From Palsa-892 sp035556215 (GTDB lineage Bacteria > Pseudomonadota > Alphaproteobacteria > Rhizobiales > Xanthobacteraceae), in contig DATMFI010000020.1 in assembly GCA_035556215.1 (NCBI GenBank), forward strand, positions 62,001 to 126,000: DNA of 64,000 bases. The letters run 5' to 3'. The notes below the pieces were generated by a model. It worked only from the letters and a program-made list of their open reading frames with translations, was not told where the DNA came from and ran no database searches. A program made the translations under genes and the position numbers. This document shows positions 52,231-60,459 of this stretch, piece by piece. Position 1 is the first letter of the stretch, and every line of letters starts with the position of its first letter.

Positions 52231-53706
52231 CTATATGCGTCCATCCCCTCGGTAGTTCGGACTCCAAGGGTCTCTCGCATCCTTCTCGGCAATCACGGCC
52301 TTACGTTCAGCAGCTTCGCGGTCGATCTTCGCCAGAGATGCCCATATAGCCGCCCTCTGGTCTTTATGACGCGGCAAGCGACTAATTCGAGGCTCCATCC
52401 CCACAAGCTCAGCTTCGACATTCGTGTGTTGGAAGGCATGCTTCGCCTCAGCAAGCTCCGAACTTGAAAGCGAAATGCAGCCACGCTGGAACGCCGGTGC
52501 AAAGCCGTATTCAACCATTAACTCCCTAGGAGCCAGGCAACGGCTGTCACGAGGACTCGGCCCCCATTCTTCCCGCCATGAATTGGTATCGGCGTGAAAG
52601 CCCATGAGTGCTTGCCGCCAATCCAGCTCGCTCAGCATTTTGCGCCAGGAAGCCAGCGTCTTTTCGACAAACTCATGCGGAATATCTTCAGGCCTTCCCC
52701 ACATGCCCGGTGCAGCTATTTCTTGACGTATAACGTACTTGCGCTGGCGCTCGTCACGCTCTGCGGCAGTCTCGCTTCTGATAGCTGCATCAATCTGACG
52801 ACTGGACAGTACATTTTCGTCACTTTCGTATTCGCGCTTCAGCCAACGATGTATGCCAGCATTTCCAATCTTTCGGTTGCTATCAGCCGACAGCCAACTA
52901 TCGATAGACCTAAACACATTCTGGAAGTCGTCGCCGTACCAGTGTTTAAATTCTTTCCGCCATGTGTCGTATTGCGACTGATTGATTTTAATATGGCCGT
53001 CAAAAATCAAATCTTCACTTGCAGGCGAAATAGATGGTGACGCCTGTTCACTTAACGAGTATTCATTTCCAATCATTATAGATTTACAATCATTATAGTC
53101 CCCCATTTGAGGGACACCCCCGTCCCCCGTTTCGGGCACAGCCTGTATCTCATTTGAGGGACAACCTGTCCCCTGTTTAGGGATAGCCACCTGCCGCTTA
53201 CCGGCAAAACCTAGATCACCATCCCAATTTGATAATGGCGAACCAGATTTATCTCTCGGCCTCAGATTGAGAATATTGGCTGGTAGCCTCCAGTGCGCGA
53301 TGGGATTATATTTTTGGTTTCCATTCGGATGCCGCCGCTCAAATAAGAATATCCACCCGTCAGTTCGGCTGAACGTATCCATTACTACGTTTTTTCCGAC
53401 CCCAAGCTGCTTCGCGATGGAGCGGACTGTCTGCCAAGCCCAATCGTTCGTCGGGTTTAACCTGTCGATCATCAGGCTAACCACTGATTTCTGTGTGCCC
53501 GAAAGATTCTTGTCAGCGAGGGAAATACGTCGAGCGTGGGTGCGCTGCTTATTAAATAATTTATTTTGCGCAGCTTTCGTATTTGTGTGTGCCCGATCTT
53601 CATTGGCAATGGGTGCAGATGTTACTGGCCGAGACCTGGGGCGTTTGTTCTGCTTAATTGGCTGGTCTTCAGGACACGACTGCTCAATAGAAAAATTCTT
53701 TTCCAT
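52231..53706 (-). CDS. Phage replication-type protein with winged helix
   Basis: A 491-residue protein. Residues about 60-140 form a helix-turn-helix region (LSGTQKSVVSLMIDRLNPTN, then VRSIAKQLGVGKNVVMDTF), as in phage/plasmid replication initiators. The rest is helical and charged with a second domain at about 235-310 (FKHWYGDDFQNVFRSIDSWL). No helicase or primase motif is seen, so initiation or loading is the best guess. The ATG at 53706 is 4 bp after the DUF6074 gene stop with GGGATGA upstream. Confidence 0.6.
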   Translation of the reverse strand: MEKNFSIEQSCPEDQPIKQNKRPRSRPVTSAPIANEDRAHTNTKAAQNKLFNKQRTHARRISLADKNLSGTQKSVVSLMIDRLNPTNDWAWQTVRSIAKQLGVGKNVVMDTFSRTDGWIFLFERRHPNGNQKYNPIAHWRLPANILNLRPRDKSGSPLSNWDGDLGFAGKRQVAIPKQGTGCPSNEIQAVPETGDGGVPQMGDYNDCKSIMIGNEYSLSEQASPSISPASEDLIFDGHIKINQSQYDTWRKEFKHWYGDDFQNVFRSIDSWLSADSNRKIGNAGIHRWLKREYESDENVLSSRQIDAAIRSETAAERDERQRKYVIRQEIAAPGMWGRPEDIPHEFVEKTLASWRKMLSELDWRQALMGFHADTNSWREEWGPSPRDSRCLAPRELMVEYGFAPAFQRGCISLSSSELAEAKHAFQHTNVEAELVGMEPRISRLPRHKDQRAAIWASLAKIDREAAERKAVIAEKDARDPWSPNYRGDGRI

Positions 53707-53710
53707 CAAT

Positions 53711-53965
53711 TCATCCCAACATTTTATTGGTATACAAAAACTCGAACATTCGTTGATTGAGCGAGAACTCGTGTTCTCGACAATCCTTTTCAATTAATTC
53801 TACCGCGCATCCAATTTCTACTAGTCTCTTGCGGCGTTGCTCCACGATTGCCGCTAAGCGGTTGCGAGCTGCACCCACGGTCTTGCTATTGTATGCCGCG
53901 CCCTCCGCGCTTTGCCGCAGGTGGCGAACGCGCCGCCGCGATGGAAACGGAATAATCTCCGCCAT
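53711..53965 (-). CDS. DUF6074-like small protein
   Basis: An 84-residue protein starting MAEIIPFPSRRRVRHLRQSA, the IIPFPxxRR lead of the DUF6074 family from Hyphomicrobiales phages and plasmids, followed by NRLAAIVEQRRKRLVEIGCA. Helical and basic. It is translated just before the replication-type gene, so it may share its regulation. Function unknown. Confidence 0.6.
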   Translation of the reverse strand: MAEIIPFPSRRRVRHLRQSAEGAAYNSKTVGAARNRLAAIVEQRRKRLVEIGCAVELIEKDCREHEFSLNQRMFEFLYTNKMLG

Positions 53966-53988
53966 CTCGACCTCCATAATTTCAGATT

Positions 53989-54186
53989 CTAAGCGGCTCG
54001 CTGTTCAAGCTTTGCCGCCAACCAGGCGTCGATCTCGTCAGCCGACCAGTAGTTGGGACTCGTCGGGCCGTTGCACAATTTAATCGGCTTCGGGAATTGC
54101 CCGCGCGCAGCCAGGCGGTGGATCGTCACCTTCGATGCCGAAATACCCTTGAGTTTTTTCAAATCTTGAAACGTCAATAATTTCAT
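53989..54186 (-). CDS. AlpA-family regulator/excisionase
   Basis: A 65-residue winged-helix protein of the AlpA/MerR-like type: MKLLTFQDLKKLKGISASKV, then TIHRLAARGQFPKPIKL and SADEIDAWLAAKLEQRAA. AlpA proteins activate or direct excision with P4-type integrases, so it is the natural partner of the integrase next to it. An imperfect LexA-like box (GAAC-N7-GAAT) lies 41 bp upstream at 54227-54241. Confidence 0.85.
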   Translation of the reverse strand: MKLLTFQDLKKLKGISASKVTIHRLAARGQFPKPIKLCNGPTSPNYWSADEIDAWLAAKLEQRAA

Positions 54187-54312
54187 GGGCCATCCCGATA
54201 CAGTTTGATGTTTCCGTGTTGTGGCCGAACTCGTTTTGAATCTTATTCAGTCAGTTTACATCAACAGCGTAGTGGTGCTGTTAAGCCAATCATTAATCTT
54301 GCAATACGGAAT

Positions 54313-55617
54313 TCACGCCCTAATCGCGATCACACTCGATACCGTCGGATTGATTAGCGCGCAGAGTTTGCGCTCCCATGCGGTCAGCGCTTCCCGCTTT
54401 CGTGCGTCGAAATCCGATAGGTCGTAAACCGCGAGCAGGCCGCCAAGTTGGTGAGCTAGAACCGCCTCTGCGACGACGACCTGCGTACAATCGGACAATC
54501 CCGAACGCACTGTTCGCCTAATGTCGTGAGTCACCCACGGCTCACACTTTTCGCTGCCTGTCAGCGTACGAAGCTGATTGGCAAATGCACGATCAATGGC
54601 ACGTTTCCCAAACGAGTACCCGGTGACAGGGACTTTTCCGCCTCGACTCGAGAAACAAAAAAACCCGCCCTCAAATCTTGGAAGTCCCCTGACAATTTCG
54701 AGTGCCATCGGCGGCAGCGGCACAACGTGACGGCGCTTGGACTTCATGCGGGTTGCAGGAATCTTGAGGCTGGCATCATCGAGGTCAACTTCGGACCAGG
54801 ATAAGCCAGCAATCTCTCCCACGCGCTGACCGGTCAGGATTAGCAGTTGATAAATCTGCCGCCACGGATACGTGAGTTCATCACAAGCTAGCCAAAGCGC
54901 TTTCAGCTCGATTGGGTTGAGAGTTCGTTCTCGCTTGCCCTTTGGGCCGATTATCTCTTGCGCATCGAAACCTGCAACGGGCGACTTCCCCTCAAGGCCA
55001 TATTCTTTGATGGTGCGTGCCCATTTGAAAATGCACCGCAGCTGACTCAGACAGGCTCTTGCTTGTGAACGCTTACCCTCTCGAACCAGACTCCGAATGA
55101 AAGCAACTATTTCCTCGTGCCGAATATCTGAAACGGGCCGTTTGCCCCACAGCTTCATGAACCGATTACGGATGTTGTTTTCGTAATTTGTGCGGCGTCT
55201 AATATGTATTAGTTTTTCAGCGATAAATTGTTCGGCCACAGCGTTAAACGTAGCCTGTGCCTTTAGCGCGTTGTCTGCTGCCTGTTTCTCGATTTCCGTT
55301 TGAGGGTCTATTCCGCTTTCGATTAACTTGCGCCACGTCCTCGCCTTGTCGCGAGCATCCGCAAGCGAGACATTCACCTGCTTTTTCTTGATGGGCGAAT
55401 CCACCAGCGCCGTTGAATCGAAATGACCAACGGCCCTGCGTGTCGGATTGCTATTGGGGCCACCAAATCTCGCGAGCAGGAAAAATGTTTTCTTCCCTTT
55501 AGGCGAAACGCGAACACCGAAGCCGGGGACTTCCGTATCAAAAATCTCTCGGATTTTTTCTGCGCTCTTGAGAGAAGCTAGAAACGTGTGAGTCAGGTTT
55601 CTTTTCGAGATCGACAT
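54313..55617 (-). CDS. int: Tyrosine integrase, P4 type
   Basis: A 434-residue tyrosine recombinase. N-terminal arm-binding domain (FDTEVPGFGVRVSPKGKKTF, DUF4102-like), core-binding SAM-like domain (about 100-200), and catalytic domain with LTGQRVGEIAGLSWSEV (first Arg), VTHDIRRTVRSGLSD (His-x-x-Arg), LAHQLGGLLAVYDLSDF (His/Trp position and nucleophilic Tyr). All catalytic positions are present, so it should be active. It faces inward from attR, the normal position. Start ATG at 55617; an ATG at 55644 would add nine residues. Confidence 0.92.
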   Translation of the reverse strand: MSISKRNLTHTFLASLKSAEKIREIFDTEVPGFGVRVSPKGKKTFFLLARFGGPNSNPTRRAVGHFDSTALVDSPIKKKQVNVSLADARDKARTWRKLIESGIDPQTEIEKQAADNALKAQATFNAVAEQFIAEKLIHIRRRTNYENNIRNRFMKLWGKRPVSDIRHEEIVAFIRSLVREGKRSQARACLSQLRCIFKWARTIKEYGLEGKSPVAGFDAQEIIGPKGKRERTLNPIELKALWLACDELTYPWRQIYQLLILTGQRVGEIAGLSWSEVDLDDASLKIPATRMKSKRRHVVPLPPMALEIVRGLPRFEGGFFCFSSRGGKVPVTGYSFGKRAIDRAFANQLRTLTGSEKCEPWVTHDIRRTVRSGLSDCTQVVVAEAVLAHQLGGLLAVYDLSDFDARKREALTAWERKLCALINPTVSSVIAIRA

Positions 55618-55627
55618 TGGGTTCACC

Positions 55628-55645
55628 TTGGCAATCCTTGGCAAC
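55628..55645 (+). repeat. Possible integrase arm-type sites, right
   Basis: TTGGCAAT (55628-55635) and TTGGCAAC (55638-55645), 10 bp apart, in the same orientation as the pair at 40719-40738. They lie just upstream of the integrase start, between it and attR. Confidence 0.4.
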
Positions 55646-55777
55646 AGTTTCTGCGCGCTGAAATGAAATAAGCTGCGTCAGAATATTGAGGGTTAGTTGC
55701 TCATTTCACCAGTCTTCATCGCTGTTTCAGGTCGAGATGCGAGCAGTTAGATCGAATTGAAATAACCGCTCGCATTC

Positions 55778-55784
55778 CTGACGA
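55778..55784 (+). other. attR core
   Basis: CTGACGA, the right copy of the element's core. Upstream is element DNA, downstream is dprA. Replacing everything between the two copies by one copy yields codons for RLSDEQRIDW in frame. Confidence 0.75.
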
Positions 55785-56877
55785 GCAGCGGATCGACTGG
55801 CTTCGGCTGATCCGGACCGAGAATGTCGGGCCTCGCACCTTCCGCCTGCTGATCAATCAGTTCGGCGGCGCGAAGCGCGCCATCGAACGTCTCCCCGAGC
55901 TTGCACGCCGCGGCGGCCGTGCGCTGAATGTCGTGAGCCGCGATGAGGCCGCACGCGAGATATCGGCCGCCGCGAAACTTGGCGTGAAATATATCGGCCT
56001 TGGCGAAATCGAATATCCGGCGTTGCTGCGCGAAACCGAAGATGCACCGCCGCTTCTCGCCGTGCGCGGCAATCTCGAAGCATTGGCAAAACCCGCAGTG
56101 GCGCTCGTCGGATCGAGGAACGCTTCGCTTGCCGGCACACGTCTTGCGGCAAAGCTTGCGCGCGAACTGGGTGAAGCCGGCTTCACCGTTGTTTCCGGCC
56201 TTGCGCGCGGCATCGATTCAGCCGCGCATCGCGCTTCACTCCTCACCGGCACCGTCGCCGCGCTCGCCGGAGGCCACGACAAGCCCTATCCGCCCGAACA
56301 TGTCTCATTGATCGAGGACATGCTCGCGCATGGCGCCGCCGTTTCCGAAATGCCGCTCGGCTGGGAGCCGCGGGCGCGCGATTTCCCGCGCCGCAATCGC
56401 ATCATCGCCGGCATCGCACTTGGTGTTGTCGTCGTCGAAGCGGCCGAACGGTCGGGTTCGCTGATTACCGCGCGCATGGCGCTTGAGGCAAACCGCGAGG
56501 TCTTCGCTGTCCCCGGCTCGCCCGCCGATCCGCGCGCCGGCGGCACCAACCAGTTGCTGCGGCGTGGTGCGACGCTCGTCACTTCCGCTGCCGATGTCAT
56601 CGAGGTGCTTGCGCCCATGATCGGCCGTAACGTTACCCCGCCCGAAATGCAGGAAACCGAAACGGCTATCGCGAGCGACGCCAATGCGGCTCCTTCCGAC
56701 GACGAGCTGCGCGCGTCCCTGCAGAATCTCCTTGGCGCCGCGCCGGTCTCGATCGATGATCTCTCGCGCGAAACCAAGGCCCCCGCGGGTTCCATCCAGA
56801 TTGCGCTGCTCGAACTGGAACTCGCCGGACGCATTGAACGCCACGGCGGCGGCCTGGTCTCGCTGATCACCGGCTAG
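55778..56877 (+). pseudogene. dprA: dprA 3' fragment (body of the gene)
   Basis: Reads DEQRIDWLRLIRTENVGPRT and the rest of DprA: the Rossmann-like domain (ALVGSRNASLAGTRLAAKLA, FTVVSGLARGIDSAAHRASL, FPRRNRIIAGIALGVVVVEA) and a C-terminal winged helix (APVSIDDLSRETKAPAGSI). No ATG, GTG or TTG exists in frame between the element's last stop and codon 25, so the natural protein is not made in this state. A GTG at 55933 (MSRDEAAREI) could yield a truncated form without the N-terminal helical region. Downstream topA and rnr keep their normal order. Confidence 0.88.
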
Positions 56878-56890
56878 CGCCGGCGAATCG

Positions 56891-57100
56891 TCAGGAGATC
56901 ACGCCCTGCTTCTGGCGCCCTTGGGAATGGGCCTGCTCTTCCGCCTCGATCCGCACGAGGTCCAGAAGGTAACCCAGAGCGGACAGACGCTGGCTCTCGG
57001 CCAGCGCCTTCAGTTCTCTGGCCAGCGATGCCACGTAAGCCGCGACCTGCTCTGCTTGGGGTGGAGGGTTTGGCCCGGATTCCGGAAGGGTATGCCGCAT
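56891..57100 (-). CDS. Small conserved-type protein upstream of topA (69 aa)
   Basis: MRHTLPESGPNPPPQAEQVA, then AYVASLARELKALAESQRLS and YLLDLVRIEAEEQAH. Helical and charged, of the kind of short Hyphomicrobiales proteins with a Pro-rich lead and a single long amphipathic helix. The function is unknown. It is divergent from topA across a 266-bp AT-rich gap. Confidence 0.6.
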   Translation of the reverse strand: MRHTLPESGPNPPPQAEQVAAYVASLARELKALAESQRLSALGYLLDLVRIEAEEQAHSQGRQKQGVIS

Positions 57101-57366
57101 TTCCTGCTCTCGTAAGGTCCGGAAAGGGCCTTCCGAACCGCATATGAAAACATGACATATGGATTGTAGATCATAAATTTTCTATTTCAAGTTGTACTCA
57201 AAAACTCCTGTTTTATAGGGCTTTATGAAGACCGATTTGACTTCATCCCCTGTTCTCACCATCTTCCGCCGGCCGCATGCATAGAAATCGCGCATTTATG
57301 CGATTCGGACCCAGTTTTCGGACTTAAGGCCCCTAACCCCAGCCTCTCGGAATCAAGCATCCGCGA
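57101..57366. promoter_or_regulatory. AT-rich divergent promoter region of topA
   Basis: Unusually AT-rich for this chromosome (57139-57240). It contains two CATATG palindromes 15 bp apart (57141-57146 and 57156-57161), just upstream of the 56891 gene. topA promoters are commonly supercoiling-sensitive. No clear -10/-35 pair is assigned. Confidence 0.45.
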
Positions 57367-60114
57367 ATGAACCTCGTCATTGTCGAGTCGCCCGCCAAGG
57401 CGAAAACCATCAATAAGTACCTCGGCCCCGGCTATGAGGTACTGGCCTCCTATGGCCATGTCCGGGACCTGCCGCCAAAAGACGGCTCGGTTGCCCCTGA
57501 CGATGACTTCAGGATGATCTGGCAGGTCGATAGCCGGGCCCAGCCCCGTATCAATGAGATCGCCAAGGCCCTTAAGGGCGCCGACAAGCTGATCCTCGCC
57601 ACCGACCCCGACCGCGAGGGCGAAGCGATTTCCTGGCATCTGTTGCAGATCCTCAGGGACAAGGGCGTGACGGAGGGCAAGAAGATCGAGCGCGTCGTCT
57701 TCAACGCGATCACCAAACAGTCCGTCTCCGAAGCGATGGCCAATCCGCGCGAAATCGATGGGGCGCTGGTTGATGCTTACCTTGCGCGCCGCGCACTCGA
57801 CTATCTCGTCGGCTTCACGCTCTCGCCGGTTCTGTGGCGCAAGCTCCCCGGCTCGCGCTCAGCAGGCCGCGTGCAATCGGTGGCGCTGCGCCTCGTCTGC
57901 GAGCGCGAGCTTGAAATCGAGAAGTTCGTCGCCAAGGAATACTGGTCGATCGCCGCAACGCTGGCGACGCCTCGCGGCGATACGTTCGAGGCGCGCCTCG
58001 TCGGCGCCGATGGCAAAAAGATTCAGCGCCTCGACGTCGGCTCCGGACAGGAAGCCGCCGATTTCAAGAAGGCGCTCGACGAAGCGAACTTCACCGTTTC
58101 GTCCGTTGAGGCAAAGCCCGCGAAACGCAATCCTTACGCGCCCTTCTCCACCTCGACGTTGCAGCAGGAAGCGAGCCGCAAACTCGGCTTCGCGCCCGCG
58201 ATCACCATGCGCATCGCGCAGCGCCTATATGAAGGCGTCGATATCGGCGGCGAGACCGTCGGTCTCATCACCTATATGCGAACCGACGGTATCGAACTCG
58301 ATCAGAGCGCGATCAAAGGCGCGCGCGACGTCATCGCCGCCGAATACGGCAAGCAATACGTTCCCGACGCGCCGCGCGTTTACAAAAACAAGTCAAAGCA
58401 CGCGCAGGAAGCGCACGAGGCCGTTCGCCCGACCGACCTCTCGCGCAAGCCTTCCGACGTCGCGAAATTTCTCGAGAACGATCAGGCGAAACTCTACGAG
58501 TTGATCTGGATCCGCACCGTCGCGAGCCAGATGGAGTCCGCCGAGCTCGAACGCACGACCGTCGACATCAAGGCCAAGGCAGGCGCGCGCGAACTGGAAT
58601 TGCGCGCGACCGGCACCGTCGTGAAATTCGACGGCTTCCTCGCCGTCTATCAGGAAGGCCAGGACGACGCCTCGGAAGACGAGGATGCCAATCGCCTGCC
58701 CGCGATGGAAGCGAACGAAAAGCTCGATCGCCGCGAGATCAAAACGACGCAGCATTTCACCGAGCCGCCGCCGCGTTATTCGGAAGCCTCGCTCGTCAAG
58801 CGCATGGAAGAGCTCGGCATCGGCCGCCCGTCCACTTACGCTTCGACGCTGCAAGTGCTGCGCGACCGCGCCTATGTGCGCATCGACAAGAAGCGCCTCA
58901 TTCCCGAGGACAAGGGCCGCGTGGTGATCGCCTTCCTCGAGGCGTTCTTCAAGCGCTATGTCGAATACGATTTCACCGCCGATCTCGAAGAGAAGCTGGA
59001 CGAGATCGCCAATCACAACATCGACTGGAAGGAAGTCCTGCGCGACTTCTGGAAAGACTTCATCGGCGCGGTCAACGAGATCAAGGACGTCCGCATCTCG
59101 CAGGTGCTCGATGTGCTCGACGAAATTCTCGCCCCGCACATCTTCCCGCCGCGCGAGGATGGCGGCGACCCGCGCCAGTGCCCGCAATGCGGCACCGGCC
59201 GGCTCAATCTCAAGACCGGAAAATTCGGCGGTTTCGTCGGCTGCTCGAACTATCCCGAGTGCCGCTACACGCGCCCGCTTTCGGCCGATGCGGGTTCGAG
59301 CGGCGTGAAGCTTCTCGGTCAGGATCCCGAAACCGGAATGGATGTCACCCTGCGCGGCGGCCGCTTCGGCCCCTATGTGCAGCTCGGCGAGCAGAAAGAT
59401 AAAGACGACGAGAAGCCGAAGCGCGCGGGCCTTCCCAAGGGCACCGAACTCGACAGCGTCGATCTCAAATACGCGCTCGCTCTTCTTTCGCTGCCGCGCG
59501 AAGTCGGCAAGCATCCCGAGAGCGGCGAGCCGATCCTCGCCGGCATCGGCCGCTACGGCTCCTACATCAAGCATCAGACCAGCTACGCCAATCTCGAGGA
59601 CGGCGACGACGTACTCACCATCGGCATCAACCGCGCCGTCACCCTGCTCGCGGAAAAAGCCGCGCGTGGCGGCAAGGGCCGCCGCGGTCCGCCCGCCGGC
59701 AAGATTCTCGGTGAGCATCCCGAATTCGGCGGGCCGGTCACGCTGCGCGAGGGCCGTTTCGGTCCCTACGTCACCCACAACAAGGTGAACGCGACGATCC
59801 CGACGACTTCCGATCCGGAGGATGTAACGCTCGATCAGGCGGTGGCGCTCATCGCCGATCGTATCGCCAAGACCGGCGGCCAGCCGCCGAAGAAGAAAGC
59901 TGCGGCAAAGAAGACCAAGGCGAAAGCCAAAACATCCAAGGCGAAGGCGAAAGCCGAAGATGGCACCGGCGAAGCGAAAGCCGCGCCGAAGAAGAAAAAG
60001 CCCGCGCCTAAAAAAGCTGCGAAGAAAGCCCCGGTGCGCGATGCCGAGGCTCCGGCTCAACCGTCGGAAGACAGCGCCCCCGCCGCGCCGAAGACGGAAC
60101 CCGTGCAGGATTAA
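57367..60114 (+). CDS. topA: DNA topoisomerase I
   Basis: A 915-residue type IA topoisomerase that relaxes negative supercoils. TOPRIM starts at the N-terminus (MNLVIVESPAKAKTINKYLG) with LATDPDREGEAISWHLLQ; the active-site Tyr is in GLITYMRTDGIELDQS (Tyr303). A zinc-binding module (CPQCGTGRLN, then FVGCSNYPECRYT, about 599-630) is followed by topoisomerase C-terminal repeats (GEHPEFGGPVTLREGRFGPY). The last 75 residues are a Lys/Ala-rich tail, usual in alphaproteobacteria and probably for DNA binding. Confidence 0.97.
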   Translation: MNLVIVESPAKAKTINKYLGPGYEVLASYGHVRDLPPKDGSVAPDDDFRMIWQVDSRAQPRINEIAKALKGADKLILATDPDREGEAISWHLLQILRDKGVTEGKKIERVVFNAITKQSVSEAMANPREIDGALVDAYLARRALDYLVGFTLSPVLWRKLPGSRSAGRVQSVALRLVCERELEIEKFVAKEYWSIAATLATPRGDTFEARLVGADGKKIQRLDVGSGQEAADFKKALDEANFTVSSVEAKPAKRNPYAPFSTSTLQQEASRKLGFAPAITMRIAQRLYEGVDIGGETVGLITYMRTDGIELDQSAIKGARDVIAAEYGKQYVPDAPRVYKNKSKHAQEAHEAVRPTDLSRKPSDVAKFLENDQAKLYELIWIRTVASQMESAELERTTVDIKAKAGARELELRATGTVVKFDGFLAVYQEGQDDASEDEDANRLPAMEANEKLDRREIKTTQHFTEPPPRYSEASLVKRMEELGIGRPSTYASTLQVLRDRAYVRIDKKRLIPEDKGRVVIAFLEAFFKRYVEYDFTADLEEKLDEIANHNIDWKEVLRDFWKDFIGAVNEIKDVRISQVLDVLDEILAPHIFPPREDGGDPRQCPQCGTGRLNLKTGKFGGFVGCSNYPECRYTRPLSADAGSSGVKLLGQDPETGMDVTLRGGRFGPYVQLGEQKDKDDEKPKRAGLPKGTELDSVDLKYALALLSLPREVGKHPESGEPILAGIGRYGSYIKHQTSYANLEDGDDVLTIGINRAVTLLAEKAARGGKGRRGPPAGKILGEHPEFGGPVTLREGRFGPYVTHNKVNATIPTTSDPEDVTLDQAVALIADRIAKTGGQPPKKKAAAKKTKAKAKTSKAKAKAEDGTGEAKAAPKKKKPAPKKAAKKAPVRDAEAPAQPSEDSAPAAPKTEPVQD

Positions 60115-60175
60115 CCCTGGCGGAAGCGCTTTTGAACCTTATCCCGGTTTCGCCGTTATCGTGGCGGAGCCGATG

Positions 60176-60391
60176 ATGCCCGAAGTCCATTCGACCGCAA
60201 TCGCACGGATTTATTACAGCGCACGGCGCCACGAGCTGTTCGTGTCGTTCAACTCGGGCCGCGTCTATGTCTATTTCGGCGTGCCGGAACGGGAGTACCG
60301 CGATTTCCTCGCAGCCTCTTCCGCCGGCCAATATTTCAACGAGCGCATCCGCGACCATTACGACTATCGCGAACTCAAGGCGAGCGCCTAA
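60176..60391 (+). CDS. KTSC-domain protein
   Basis: A 71-residue protein consisting of one KTSC domain: EVHSTAIARIYYSARRHELF, then VSFNSGRVYVYFGVPEREY and FNERIRDHYDYRELKA. The fold resembles the C-terminal part of some lysyl-tRNA synthetases. Function unknown. The ATG at 60176 has GGAG 6 bp upstream; the ATG at 60173 is the alternative. It is between topA and rnr and may be cotranscribed. Confidence 0.8.
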   Translation: MPEVHSTAIARIYYSARRHELFVSFNSGRVYVYFGVPEREYRDFLAASSAGQYFNERIRDHYDYRELKASA

Positions 60392-60459
60392 TATCGCCGT
60401 CATTGAGCCGGTTTGATCTTTTCCTTTTCAATGCTTAGCTACCGGCAACGGAATTATTC

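Larger units (their letters stand above)
40640..55784. mobile_element. 15.1-kb integrated prophage/satellite-like element in dprA
   Basis: Bounded by the 7-bp direct repeat CTGACGA (40640-40646 and 55778-55784). Right end: integrase, AlpA, DUF6074 and replication-type genes. Middle, all minus strand: terminase small and large, unknown 304-aa protein, portal, MuF, tape measure, tail-type protein. Left end: eight small genes on both strands, many AT-rich relative to the host. No major capsid, head-tail connector, lysis or repressor genes are recognised. Its packaging genes follow an apparent LexA-controlled promoter. It is either a decayed prophage or a phage satellite. Confidence 0.88.

Noticed and set aside
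53763..53778. GAGAAC-TCGT-GTTCTC, similar to the Gram-positive LexA box
   Set aside because: It lies inside a coding region, and the expected operator of an alphaproteobacterial host is GTTC-N7-GTTC, not GAAC-N4-GTTC.
58393..60060. A 555-codon open frame opposite topA
   Set aside because: High-GC codon bias keeps antisense frames open. The product has biased composition (Leu/Arg/Asp-rich) and no resemblance to a family; topA itself is certain.
59880..60114. Unusual Lys/Ala-rich tail of topoisomerase I
   Set aside because: Common in alphaproteobacterial TopA; not a novelty.
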